Source of the DNA: JBGQAS01 sp964498605
Lineage (GTDB): Bacteria; Chloroflexota; Anaerolineae; Anaerolineales; Anaerolineaceae
Assembly: GCA_964498605.1 (NCBI GenBank)
Contig: CAZCHK010000014.1
Coordinates: 1-48,220 of the forward strand
Direction: 5' to 3'
Length of the DNA: 48,220 nt
The position numbers and the translations under genes are program-made. The notes beneath the pieces are model-generated. The model was not told the origin of the DNA. It did not search any database and saw nothing but the letters and a program-made list of their open reading frames with translations. The first letter of the stretch is position 1; each line of letters opens with the position of its first letter. Shown piece after piece: positions 31,896 through 40,050 of the stretch.

Positions 31896-32708
31896 TCATA
31901 ACACCTGGAAGGACTGCCAGGTGCCGGTCACGACATAACGCAGAGCGTCAAAAATCCCGATTTGGACCAGTGCGGTCCCAAACCCAGCTGTCAACCAGAT
32001 CCACAGCTGCGAAAAGTGTGTGAAGCGCGTTTCTTTTTTTAGAAATATGATCCACAGCATGCTGTATGACAGGGTTAGAATGAAAACGACCGAGAGAATG
32101 CTGATCACTGAAAGGATCGCATTCATCATTCCCAGCTGGAGCAGCACGAGGGAGGCACATCCCATCGCGATCAGCAGCAAAAAGGAGAACTGCTTGAAAT
32201 TCTGAACCGCCGCCTCATCGAGTGAGTCCATCCAGGCGGTTTGATGAAAGAGAGGAAGCAGGATCACCGGAAAGCTGATACCAAGCGCGGCTCCGCTCAA
32301 AAGCCGCATCCAGTTCGTCGGCTGGTAGAGGATAAAATTTATGGGCAGAGAAGAGAGCAGCGAATTGATGCCATCCAGCGCGAAGAGCGCCAGGATTACA
32401 CCCAGAGCGATCATGATACCTTTCGGCGGCAGCGCGGAAAACCTTTTTTTGCGCCCGAGAACAGCAAAACCGACAGCCGCGCTGATGTACATGCCCGTGC
32501 AGCGGGCGCACAGCGGCATTTTTTGCCCAAAGAAGAAGTAAGATCGCTCGGGCTGCTGATGGCAGATGCTGTAACCCACAGCGTCAAGCTTGCCCCAGAA
32601 ACCGGATGGCGTGAGCAATAACCAGGCAAGGAAACCCGCTGCGACAAGAATAGGCAGGAACACTTTCACATCTAGTATACGCAAAGGTGGGCGCCTGGAT
32701 TCGTTCAT
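31896..32708 (-). CDS. DUF2085 membrane protein
   Basis: A 270-residue protein with about seven membrane helices. The DUF2085 signature is plain: SICHQQPERSYFFFG followed by MPLCARCTGMYISA, with Cys residues that could bind metal or a cofactor. Function unknown. It is the first of three membrane genes that end at the terminator at 30902. Divergent from the DUF3048 gene. Confidence 0.85.
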   Translation of the reverse strand: MNESRRPPLRILDVKVFLPILVAAGFLAWLLLTPSGFWGKLDAVGYSICHQQPERSYFFFGQKMPLCARCTGMYISAAVGFAVLGRKKRFSALPPKGIMIALGVILALFALDGINSLLSSLPINFILYQPTNWMRLLSGAALGISFPVILLPLFHQTAWMDSLDEAAVQNFKQFSFLLLIAMGCASLVLLQLGMMNAILSVISILSVVFILTLSYSMLWIIFLKKETRFTHFSQLWIWLTAGFGTALVQIGIFDALRYVVTGTWQSFQVL

Positions 32709-32805
32709 TCCAGCTCATTGTATCGGAATTTTATTAGAATCGTGAAGGAATCATTTAACCAACCATTTTCGATTATGATACTAAAAAATTCATCTGAGGT
32801 GTTTT

Positions 32806-33996
32806 ATGAGACGCAGAACAATCATCCCCTTGATTATTTTCGCCGCGTTAGTCAGCGCATGTTCGGCCAATGGTTCATCCACGCCTTCAACAGCAACGCA
32901 GACCCCTTTCGCACCCGCGGCGTCAAATGATCCTGCCTTCACACTCGCGCCGCCTCAAACAGCCACCCCTGAAGCATCGCCAACCTCCCCCTATCCGGTG
33001 GAAGGCCGGGGACCCAGCAATTTCGATCCGGGCGTCAACCCTTTGACGGGGCTCGAAGTGGAACACCCGGTCAATCTCGATCGCAGGCCGATCATTGTCA
33101 AAGTCGAAAACCTGCCCCGCGCGCACAGACCTCAATGGGGGCTTGCGGACGCGGATATCGTGTTTGAGTACTACACGGAGGAGGGAACGACCCGCTTTGC
33201 TGCCATCTACTACGGTCAGGACTCGAACAAGGTCGGTCCGATACGCTCCGGGCGTTACTTTGACATCAACCTGGTGCAGGGCTACAAATCGGCTTTTGTG
33301 TTTGGCTATGCCTGGGCGCCCATCCTGCAGAAGTTCCAGAACAGTGATTTTGGCAACCGCTTGATCCTCGAAGGGGACCTGACAGCACCAGCGCTTTTCC
33401 GCGGGGAAGACAGGATCCTTTTCACCGACACATCGCTCCTGGCTTCAGTCGAACAAAGGCTGGGGATCGACAATTCCAGGCAAAACCTGGATGGCATGTT
33501 TTTCAAGCAGGAGAAACCTGTCAATGGTTCGGCCGCGGATGTTATCTACACGCGGTTTTCCAGCGCGATCTTCAATCAATGGTCATACGACGCTGAGAGC
33601 GGACGATACGCACGCTCCTCGGACGCGGATAATGCCTTTTCCATCCCCGAGGAGGTCTACACCCCCCTCACGGACAGGAACACGGGCGAGCGGATCGGGG
33701 CGGAAAATGTCGTGATCATTTTTGTCGAGATGCGCTATGTGGTCAAAACCGATACCGAGGAGGTCACCGATGCGACATTGCTGGGTTCGGGCCAGGCCTA
33801 CATCGCCCGCGATGGACAGATTTACCCCGTCACATGGCAGAGGGCGAATTCTCAGAGCGTGCTGACGCTGATCGGCCAGGATGGGCTGCCTTTTCCTTTC
33901 AAACCAGGTCAAACCTGGTTCGAAATCATGGGAATGACCTCGACGGTGTCGCAGCCAGATGATGCCACCTGGCGCTTCACGTTCAGGATCCCGTGA
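32806..33996 (+). CDS. DUF3048 (YerB-like) lipoprotein
   Basis: A 396-residue lipoprotein: signal helix then LVSAC (lipidation Cys at residue 19) and a Thr/Pro/Ser-rich linker (about 20-65). The DUF3048 core (about 75-390) opens with NPLTGLEV and has ENLPRAHRPQWGLADADIVFEY and GPIRSGRY, which are typical. YerB-type proteins are cell-surface and of unknown role, possibly in the wall. An SD (GAGGTG) precedes the ATG. Divergent from the DUF2085 gene. Confidence 0.88.
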   Translation: MRRRTIIPLIIFAALVSACSANGSSTPSTATQTPFAPAASNDPAFTLAPPQTATPEASPTSPYPVEGRGPSNFDPGVNPLTGLEVEHPVNLDRRPIIVKVENLPRAHRPQWGLADADIVFEYYTEEGTTRFAAIYYGQDSNKVGPIRSGRYFDINLVQGYKSAFVFGYAWAPILQKFQNSDFGNRLILEGDLTAPALFRGEDRILFTDTSLLASVEQRLGIDNSRQNLDGMFFKQEKPVNGSAADVIYTRFSSAIFNQWSYDAESGRYARSSDADNAFSIPEEVYTPLTDRNTGERIGAENVVIIFVEMRYVVKTDTEEVTDATLLGSGQAYIARDGQIYPVTWQRANSQSVLTLIGQDGLPFPFKPGQTWFEIMGMTSTVSQPDDATWRFTFRIP

Positions 33997-34048
33997 AAAA
34001 CAATGGGTGACGTAGAGCTTGATTCAGATGTCAGGCTCTTTTCACGGA

Positions 34049-34054
34049 TACAAT
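34049..34054 (+). promoter_or_regulatory. -10 box of a leaderless photolyase mRNA
   Basis: TACAAT is followed by exactly 6 nt and then the ATG at 34061, so the start site probably coincides with the start codon. No SD precedes the ATG. Confidence 0.5.
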
Positions 34055-34060
34055 ACGCTT

Positions 34061-35464
34061 ATGAGAACTGCTGTCTGGTGGATACGCAGAGATATCCGCC
34101 TGGAGGACAATCCAGCCCTGCGGATCGCTGCCTCCTCGGCTGATCGGGTGATCCCGCTTGTCATTCTGGATGAAGATATCCAGCGCTGCAGCTGCCCGCG
34201 CAGATTGAGCGCTTTTCTGGCCGCGGTGGATAATCTCAAAACACGGCTGAATGAGAATCACTGCGACCTGGCGCTGCGTCAGGGCAAAACCGAGGAGGTT
34301 CTGCCCCGTTTCGTTCGGGAGACAGGTGCCAGCGAGGTGATCGCGGAGGAGGATTTTTCACGCTACAGCCGCTCCCGGGATGACCAAATCAGGCAGGCTG
34401 TTGCGTTGCGGTTGACGGAAGGGCTGACCATCCAGCATCCTTCCCTGGTCAGGCAGTCCAACGGGAATCCCTACACGGTTTACACCGCTTTCAAGAACGC
34501 GTGGAAAAAGCTTCCCTTACCACGAACACCACTCGAAGAAATACCTTTTACGAAATTGCGCGCATACCAGCCAGTTACCGATGCAGCTCAGGCAGCGTCC
34601 GCGTGCGGAAGGGATCTGCTCTCTGAGGGGGAGGTGTCCCGTCAGCTGGAAGAATTCCTGTCCAACAAATCATCCCGGTACGATAGTGCACGGGATTTTC
34701 CCGCCGAGGAAGGGACAAGCCTGCTCTCCGCATGCCTGCGGTTCGGGGTGCTCTCCTCCCGTAAAGCGATGAGCTCCGCGCAGACACTGTTTTCCACCGA
34801 GGGGCAGTCCGCACTCATGGGGCTGCGGGTTTGGATGGATGAGCTGATCTGGAGGGATTTTTTTCATAATATCCTCTTCTACTATCCCCATGTCCAAACC
34901 GGACCTTTCCGGGAGAATTGGCTGAAGATTCACTGGGAAGATGACCCGCAAAAATTCGCCGCCTGGAAGAACGGGATGACCGGGTATCCGATCGTTGACG
35001 CGGGGATGCGGCAGCTCAGGCAGACCGGCTGGATGCATAACCGCGTGCGCATGATCACAGCCTCATTCCTGGTCAAGGACCTTTTCATCAACTGGCAGGA
35101 GGGCGAACGCTGGTTCATGGCTCAGCTGATCGATGGCGACCCGGCACTCAACAACGGGAACTGGCAGTGGGCTGCAGGCTGCGGTACGGACGCCGCTCCC
35201 TACTTCCGCGTGTTCAATCCAACCCTGCAGAGCCGGAAATTCGATCCGCGCGGTGAATACATCCGGCGCTGGATTCCGGAATTGAGAAACGCGCCTGATG
35301 AATCCATCCACGCCCCCTGGCTCATGCCTCTGGATGCGCAGACCCACCTTGGCATCAGGATCGGCCTGGATTATCCAGCACCGATTGTCGACCACGCGCT
35401 AGCCAGGGAGAGGTTCATCGAGCAGATCAAATCCCAGCTGCGCGGGGCACCCCTTGACAACTAG
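34061..35464 (+). CDS. phrB: Deoxyribodipyrimidine photolyase
   Basis: A 467-residue class I CPD photolyase/cryptochrome. The N-terminal antenna-type domain opens with AVWWIRRDIRLEDNPAL. The FAD domain contains LIWRDFFHNILFYYPHV, GYPIVDAGMRQLRQTGWMHNRVRM, and WAAGCGTDAAPYFRVFNP. These are the flavin- and DNA-binding blocks, so light-driven repair of cyclobutane dimers is expected. The ATG at 34061 is preferred to an ATG at 34019 because the sequence before it is not conserved-looking and a -10 box sits 6 nt upstream. The stop overlaps a strong downstream promoter. Confidence 0.93.
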   Translation: MRTAVWWIRRDIRLEDNPALRIAASSADRVIPLVILDEDIQRCSCPRRLSAFLAAVDNLKTRLNENHCDLALRQGKTEEVLPRFVRETGASEVIAEEDFSRYSRSRDDQIRQAVALRLTEGLTIQHPSLVRQSNGNPYTVYTAFKNAWKKLPLPRTPLEEIPFTKLRAYQPVTDAAQAASACGRDLLSEGEVSRQLEEFLSNKSSRYDSARDFPAEEGTSLLSACLRFGVLSSRKAMSSAQTLFSTEGQSALMGLRVWMDELIWRDFFHNILFYYPHVQTGPFRENWLKIHWEDDPQKFAAWKNGMTGYPIVDAGMRQLRQTGWMHNRVRMITASFLVKDLFINWQEGERWFMAQLIDGDPALNNGNWQWAAGCGTDAAPYFRVFNPTLQSRKFDPRGEYIRRWIPELRNAPDESIHAPWLMPLDAQTHLGIRIGLDYPAPIVDHALARERFIEQIKSQLRGAPLDN

Positions 35465-35481
35465 CAAGCGTGTGCAATAAT
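35454..35481 (+). promoter_or_regulatory. Promoter of the candidate RNA
   Basis: TTGACA (35454-35459), 16-bp spacer, AATAAT (35476-35481). The -35 overlaps the photolyase stop. Predicted start about 35488. Confidence 0.7.
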
Positions 35482-35487
35482 AAGGTT

Positions 35488-35633
35488 GGATGCCCTCACA
35501 CAGCTATCCCACCGATGAGGAGGTGATGTTGCCCATGGCTAGTTTTGACCCATGCGCTGCGGAAACCCTCCTCGCTGGACGATAAGGGATCCGCAGCGCC
35601 ACGACAGAAAACCGCCAATTTGGCGGTTTTCTG
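35488..35633 (+). ncRNA. Candidate structured small RNA, family unknown
   Basis: No coding frame is evident here. A promoter precedes it and an intrinsic terminator closes it, giving about 146 nt. It folds: a perfect 10-bp stem (GCGCTGCGGA, 35554-35563, with 35590-35599) with an inner CCCT/AGGG pair, and a short hairpin (CACC/GGTG, 35510-35525) whose loop holds GAGGA. GAGGA (35517-35521) is complementary to TCCTC (35569-35573) inside the larger loop, so a kissing contact is possible. It did not match the SRP, 6S, tmRNA or common riboswitch signatures I know. It could be a trans-acting RNA or an unrecognised leader. Confidence 0.5.
35605..35633 (+). terminator. Intrinsic terminator of the candidate RNA
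   Basis: A 13-bp stem (CAGAAAACCGCCA with TGGCGGTTTTCTG) and an ATT loop; the U-run lies in the 3' arm. A further promoter begins 1 nt later. Confidence 0.7.
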
Positions 35634-35634
35634 A

Positions 35635-35662
35635 TTGACTCCACACTGAAACCGTGTATGAT
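35635..35662 (+). promoter_or_regulatory. Strong promoter running into the assembly gap
   Basis: TTGACT (35635-35640), 16-bp spacer, TATGAT (35657-35662). The predicted start falls within or beside the run of N, so its product is not visible. Confidence 0.7.
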
Positions 35663-35664
35663 TT

Positions 35665-35674
35665 NNNNNNNNNN
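35665..35674. other. Assembly gap (10 N)
   Basis: Ten consecutive N. Ten is a common placeholder for a gap of unknown size, so the amount of missing sequence cannot be inferred. Confidence 0.99.
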
Positions 35675-35695
35675 TTCAGTAACTCAATTGGACCG

Positions 35696-35720
35696 ATCCC
35701 CGGAGCTGGATGCCGGGGAT
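35696..35720 (+). terminator. Terminator-like hairpin just after the gap
   Basis: An 8-bp perfect stem (ATCCCCGG with CCGGGGAT), 9-nt loop, followed by TTCATTT. It could end whatever the promoter before the gap transcribes. Confidence 0.5.
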
Positions 35721-35729
35721 TTCATTTCG

Positions 35730-35758
35730 AATACTATAATATACTAAGAAGTAGTATT
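35730..35758 (+). promoter_or_regulatory. Promoter of the ATPase-TrkA operon with ATACTA repeats
   Basis: TATAAT (35735-35740) overlaps the first of two direct ATACTA copies (35731-35736 and 35741-35746), 10 bp apart. An inverted copy, TAGTAT, lies at 35752-35757, making a palindrome with the second (N5 spacer). This spacing, one helical turn, suits an operator at the start site. Confidence 0.5.
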
Positions 35759-35770
35759 GAAAGAATATAT

Positions 35771-38632
35771 ATGTTAGAAAACATGACGCAACAACGATCT
35801 GATTTTCACGCCATGCCGCTGGGCGAAGTTTTCACAGCGCTTGAGACCAGAACTCAGGGATTGACTGCGACGGAAGTCAATGAGCGCATCCTCAGGTTCG
35901 GAAAAAATGAGATTCGAAAGATCAAAGGCAAACCTCTGATCGTGAAATTCCTGGCGAACTTCACCCACCTGATGGCGGTTTTGTTGTGGGTGGGGGGGAT
36001 TGCCGCGTTCATCGCCAGGATGCCGCAGCTGGGAATTGCCGTGTGGGCAGTCATTTTAATTAACGGGGTTTTCAGCTTCTGGCAGGAATTTCGCGCCGAG
36101 AAAGCTACGGAAGCCCTGCAAAAGCTGCTTCCAACCTACACCCGGGTGATCCGGGAAAGTGAAGAGAAGAAGATCCTGGCTGAAGATCTTGTTCCGGGGG
36201 ATATCATCCTGCTGGCGGAAGGGGATCATATTTCAGCGGACGCCAGATTGATCAACCAGGCTGAGCTGCGCTGCGATCAATCGACCTTGACCGGCGAAAG
36301 CAGGCCCGTTGAAAAAGCGGTTGAAACGGTAAAGAAAGCCAATCTGTCCTTCACGGAATTGCCCAACCTGGTCTTCGCCGGCACCAATGTGGCATACGGA
36401 ACAGGCAAGGCGGTCGTGTACGCGACTGGCATGAACACGGAATTCGGCAAGATCGCCAATCTGACCCAGGAAATGCACGAGGACCTGAGCCCTCTGCAAA
36501 AGGAGATCAAGACCGTCACGCGTACCGTTACGCTCATCGCCGTGGGCGCGGGGATCCTTTTCTTCATCCTCGCAGTGCTGTTCACCAGGATCACGTTTGC
36601 AGAAAGCTTCATCTTCTCGATCGGGATGATCGTCGCCTTCGTTCCTGAAGGGCTGCTCCCGACGGTCACACTGGCGCTGGCCATGGCGACCCAGCGGATG
36701 GCCAAGCGCAACGCTTTGATCAAGAAGCTTTCCGCTGTCGAAACGCTTGGCTGCACGACCGTGATCTGCACGGACAAAACCGGGACTCTGACTCAAAACG
36801 AAATGACCGTTAAATCGATCTGGCTGCCAGCGATCGAGGATGAGGTGAAAGGCTTTTCACTGCAGGTCACCGGGACAGGTTACGCGCCCGAAGGAGAGAT
36901 CAGACACGAAGGGCGGCGCCTTCTCGCGCCTCAGAACAAGAACCTCAAACAGCTCCTCCGCGCAGCTGGATTGTGCAATAACGCCAAGCTGGTACCGCCG
37001 AGCCGCGCAGAGGATGCCGAGGAAAAGGAAAAACGCTGGAGCGTTCTGGGAGATCCCACGGAGGCCTCCCTGCTCGTGGCCGCGGCTGAGGGGGGGGTAG
37101 ACCTCGAGGATGAGGAGGGATTCTCCCCCAGGGTGAGAGAAATCCCCTTTGATTCCCGCCGCAAGAGGATGACCACCATTCATCGCCTGCAGGAAACATC
37201 CCGCTTCGCTGTACCGCGAAGAGGAACCAAAAGTGAGATTGCTTACGTGAAAGGCGCTCCCAAGGAGGTCCTGGATCTCTGCGTGAGTGTTTTTGCCAAC
37301 GGCGAGGCGCTAAAATTATCTGCTGAACTACGCGAAAAAGTGATGTCAGCCAATGATGAAATGGCGCGCGCAGGCTTGCGTGTTCTGGCCATGGCGCAAC
37401 GCGCGCTGCCCGCGGACACAACAAAATACGACATTGAAAATATCGAAAAAGATCTGACCTTCCTGGGGCTGGTGGCGATGATGGATCCTCCCCGGGTGGA
37501 GGTGGCTGAAGCGGTCAGCAAGTGTCGAACGGCGGGGATCCGGGTGATCATGATCACGGGTGATTATGGTTTAACCGCTGAAAGCATTGCCCGCAAGATC
37601 GGGATTATCGAAACCAGGCACGCCCGTATCATTACCGGTTTCAACCTCGAAAGCATGAGCGAAGACGAGCTGAAGAGTGCCTTGAAAGAGGAAGTGATCT
37701 TCGCGCGGGTGGCTCCCGAGCACAAGCTGCGCGTTGTCAGCGCGCTGCAGGAACTGGGAAATGTCGTCGCAGTCACCGGCGATGGCGTAAATGATTCCCC
37801 AGCGTTGAAGAAAGCAGACATTGGTGTTGCCATGGGCATCACCGGCAGCGATGTTGCCAAGGAAGCCGCGGACATGATCCTCACCGACGACAACTTCGCT
37901 TCCATCGTGAATGCCATTGAGGAAGGTCGTTCGGTGTACGCCAATATCAAGAAATTCACGACCTACATCTTCACCAGCAACACGCCTGAGATCGTGCCGT
38001 TTGTTCTCAATGTCATGTCCCAGGGGCGCATCCCCATCGCGCTCAATGTCATGCATGTACTGGCCATCGACCTTGGAACGGATATTATTCCCGCGCTGGG
38101 GCTGGGGGCTGAGAAACCCGAACCAGGCCTGATGAACAACTCCCCGCGCAATCTCAAAGACCATGTCATCGAGAAGAACATGCTCATCAGGGCATATTCT
38201 TATCTGGGATTGACCCAGGCTGCCGTCTCCATGCTCGCTTTTTATTTCTATTACTGGACGAATGGATACGCGGGGAAATGGATCGACCTGCCCGGCGATG
38301 GCGCGATCTATGCCGCGGCGACCGCCATGGCATTAGGTGCGGTTGTGGCAACCCAGATCGGAAACCTGTTCACGCAGCGAACGGAAAAGACCTCGATTTT
38401 CAGAATACCGCTGTTCAACAACAAAATGATCTGGCTTGGGATCGTCTCTGAAGTTGCGATCATCATCGCCATCGTTTATGTTCCATTTCTGAACAGATTC
38501 ATTGGAACGGGTCCTTTTGAAGCGAAGTACTGGCTGTTCCTGCTCGCTTTTGCGCCGATCCTGATCATTCCAGATGAGATCGTAAAGTTTTTCAAGCGGC
38601 GTAAAGAAAAAAAACTTGGAGGTGCTGAGTGA
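35771..38632 (+). CDS. P-type cation ATPase resembling the Na,K-ATPase alpha subunit (P2C-like)
   Basis: About 953 residues from the ATG at 35771 (any reading through the gap is an artefact). The core P-type motifs are complete: TGES (T174), DKTGTLTQNEMT with phosphorylated D335, GDGVND (670-675). The transmembrane motifs match the Na,K-type group: VPEGLLPTVTLALA (M4, V291-G294), NTPE (M5, 737-740) and IDLGTDIIPALGLGAE (M6, D767 and D771), where the two Asp and the Glu are the cation ligands in Na,K-ATPase. It should pump Na+ out, perhaps in exchange for K+ or H+, but the ions cannot be settled from sequence. Its stop overlaps the first TrkA gene. Confidence 0.92.
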   Translation: MLENMTQQRSDFHAMPLGEVFTALETRTQGLTATEVNERILRFGKNEIRKIKGKPLIVKFLANFTHLMAVLLWVGGIAAFIARMPQLGIAVWAVILINGVFSFWQEFRAEKATEALQKLLPTYTRVIRESEEKKILAEDLVPGDIILLAEGDHISADARLINQAELRCDQSTLTGESRPVEKAVETVKKANLSFTELPNLVFAGTNVAYGTGKAVVYATGMNTEFGKIANLTQEMHEDLSPLQKEIKTVTRTVTLIAVGAGILFFILAVLFTRITFAESFIFSIGMIVAFVPEGLLPTVTLALAMATQRMAKRNALIKKLSAVETLGCTTVICTDKTGTLTQNEMTVKSIWLPAIEDEVKGFSLQVTGTGYAPEGEIRHEGRRLLAPQNKNLKQLLRAAGLCNNAKLVPPSRAEDAEEKEKRWSVLGDPTEASLLVAAAEGGVDLEDEEGFSPRVREIPFDSRRKRMTTIHRLQETSRFAVPRRGTKSEIAYVKGAPKEVLDLCVSVFANGEALKLSAELREKVMSANDEMARAGLRVLAMAQRALPADTTKYDIENIEKDLTFLGLVAMMDPPRVEVAEAVSKCRTAGIRVIMITGDYGLTAESIARKIGIIETRHARIITGFNLESMSEDELKSALKEEVIFARVAPEHKLRVVSALQELGNVVAVTGDGVNDSPALKKADIGVAMGITGSDVAKEAADMILTDDNFASIVNAIEEGRSVYANIKKFTTYIFTSNTPEIVPFVLNVMSQGRIPIALNVMHVLAIDLGTDIIPALGLGAEKPEPGLMNNSPRNLKDHVIEKNMLIRAYSYLGLTQAAVSMLAFYFYYWTNGYAGKWIDLPGDGAIYAAATAMALGAVVATQIGNLFTQRTEKTSIFRIPLFNNKMIWLGIVSEVAIIIAIVYVPFLNRFIGTGPFEAKYWLFLLAFAPILIIPDEIVKFFKRRKEKKLGGAE

Positions 38633-39282
38633 AAAAGAATATCATCATCATCGGCTGCGGACGGGTCGGCTCCGGGCTGGCAAGATTCCTGAGCCAGAAA
38701 GGCCACACCATCACGGTGGTGGATAATGATCCCGATTCATTCGACGCTTTGGGTGAGAATTTTAAGGGGAGAACGGTATGCGGCATCGGGTTCGACCGCG
38801 AAGTGCTGCTGCGGGCGGGGATTGATCAATGCGATTCTCTGGCCGCCGTGACGGTAAGCGATGAGGCCAACGTGGTGGCGGCGCGCATGGCAAAAAAATT
38901 CTTCAAGGTACCCCGCGTGGCAGCCAGGATATACGATCCGCGCAAAGCAGAGATCTACCGTCGTTTTGGTCTGCAAACGATCTCACCCGTCGCGCTTGGG
39001 ATTTCCCGCATGGCGGAGATACTTACCTTTTCGCAGCTGAACGCGGTCGCAACGATCGGCACAGGCGAAGTGGATTGCGTGGAGCTGGAGATCATCCCCC
39101 GCCTGGTGGGCCGCATGGTCAGTGACCTGACCATGCCAGGGGAAGTGAATGTGATCGCCATCAGCCGTGGCGGGAAAACGATCCTGCCTACGGCCGGAAC
39201 GACCTTCGAGGAGGGTGATCTTGTTCACCTGGCAGTGGTCAGTTCAGCGACTGATAAACTTAAAAAACTGGTGGAAGGATAG
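38629..39282 (+). CDS. TrkA/RCK-type K+ regulatory protein 1
   Basis: A 217-residue protein with an N-terminal Rossmann RCK domain (GCGRVGSGLARFLSQKGH, then TVVDNDP at the end of strand 2) for NAD(H) or nucleotide and a C-terminal TrkA-C domain (about 135-217). RCK proteins gate TrkH/KtrB channels. GTG start overlaps the ATPase stop by 4 nt, so they are cotranslated. No TrkH-like channel is visible in this window. Confidence 0.9.
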   Translation: MKKNIIIIGCGRVGSGLARFLSQKGHTITVVDNDPDSFDALGENFKGRTVCGIGFDREVLLRAGIDQCDSLAAVTVSDEANVVAARMAKKFFKVPRVAARIYDPRKAEIYRRFGLQTISPVALGISRMAEILTFSQLNAVATIGTGEVDCVELEIIPRLVGRMVSDLTMPGEVNVIAISRGGKTILPTAGTTFEEGDLVHLAVVSSATDKLKKLVEG

Positions 39283-39296
39283 CGGAGGAGAGCACC

Positions 39297-39959
39297 ATGA
39301 ATGTGATTATCGTCGGTGGTGGAAAAGTCGGAGAATACCTGGCGGAGTTTTTAATCAAGTTGAACCACAAGGTCAAGCTGATCGAGGTCCACCGGGAAGA
39401 TTATGATCAACTTATAAAAACATTTCCTAAAGATGTGATCGTGCTGGGCAACGGTTCAGACCCTGAGGTGCTTGAATCCAGCGGCATCCGCAAAGCTGAT
39501 GTCGTCGCGGCTGTCACCGGATTGGATGAAGTGAACCTGGTTGTGACAAGTCTTTCAAAACTGGAGTTTGATGTGCCCAGGACGATCGCCCGCGTCAATC
39601 ATCCAAAGAACGCCTGGATGTTCACCTCGGAGATGGGCGTAGATGTGGCCTTGAACCAGGCGGACCTGATTGGCAGAATGGTCGCGGAAGAAATGTCCAT
39701 GGGGGACATGATCATCATGTCTCAGCTCCGTAAAGGGCAATTCTCGCTGGTAGAGGAGAAGGTCGCCCCCGGAGCCCCCGCCAACGGGAAAACCATCAAA
39801 GAGCTGAATCTGCCCCCTGAATGCATCTTTGCCGCGGTGTTGCGCAAAGGCGAGATGATCGTGCCCCACGGGGATCTGAAGCTGGAGGAATGTGACGAGG
39901 TGATCGCGGTCGTGCACTCGTCACAGCTGTCCGCCCTGGCAGGCGTTCTGGGCGATTGA
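39297..39959 (+). CDS. TrkA/RCK-type K+ regulatory protein 2
   Basis: A 220-residue paralogue of the preceding gene: VIIVGGGKVGEYLAEFL Rossmann start, LIEVHREDYDQL at strand 2 (Glu instead of Asp), TrkA-C domain from about 140. It begins 14 nt after the first copy, with a GGAGGAG SD. Two adjacent single-RCK proteins may form a heteromeric ring. Target protein unknown. Confidence 0.9.
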   Translation: MNVIIVGGGKVGEYLAEFLIKLNHKVKLIEVHREDYDQLIKTFPKDVIVLGNGSDPEVLESSGIRKADVVAAVTGLDEVNLVVTSLSKLEFDVPRTIARVNHPKNAWMFTSEMGVDVALNQADLIGRMVAEEMSMGDMIIMSQLRKGQFSLVEEKVAPGAPANGKTIKELNLPPECIFAAVLRKGEMIVPHGDLKLEECDEVIAVVHSSQLSALAGVLGD

Positions 39960-40007
39960 GTGTGTTCCGTCACGGGAAATGATGATTTTTATTCTCTCTG
40001 ATATGGA

Positions 40008-40013
40008 TATAAT
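40008..40013 (+). promoter_or_regulatory. -10 box before the unknown-protein/pyrophosphatase unit
   Basis: TATAAT, then a leader of about 30 nt with an AGGAG SD 8 nt before the ATG at 40051. The -35 is weak. Confidence 0.5.
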
Positions 40014-40050
40014 CTCTCAGGCTTGAACTGGATTAGACAGGAGAAAATTC

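Noticed and set aside
35501..35566. Hammerhead ribozyme (GATGAGG with later GGAAACC)
   Set aside because: The core needs CUGAUGA and GAAA flanking one stem; the intervening sequence does not form that stem and the first bases are CC.
35488..35633. Known RNA class (SRP RNA, 6S, tmRNA, Mn2+ or Mg2+ riboswitch) before the ATPase
   Set aside because: No SRP GGAAG-type loop, no tRNA-like acceptor, no closing terminal stem as in 6S, and no yybP-ykoY or M-box core could be found. Kept only as a candidate RNA of unknown family.
35654..35770. Longer start of the P-type ATPase reading through the N gap
   Set aside because: The frame passes over 10 unknown bases of uncertain true length; the Met at 35771 starts a normal-length P-type ATPase and a promoter lies between.
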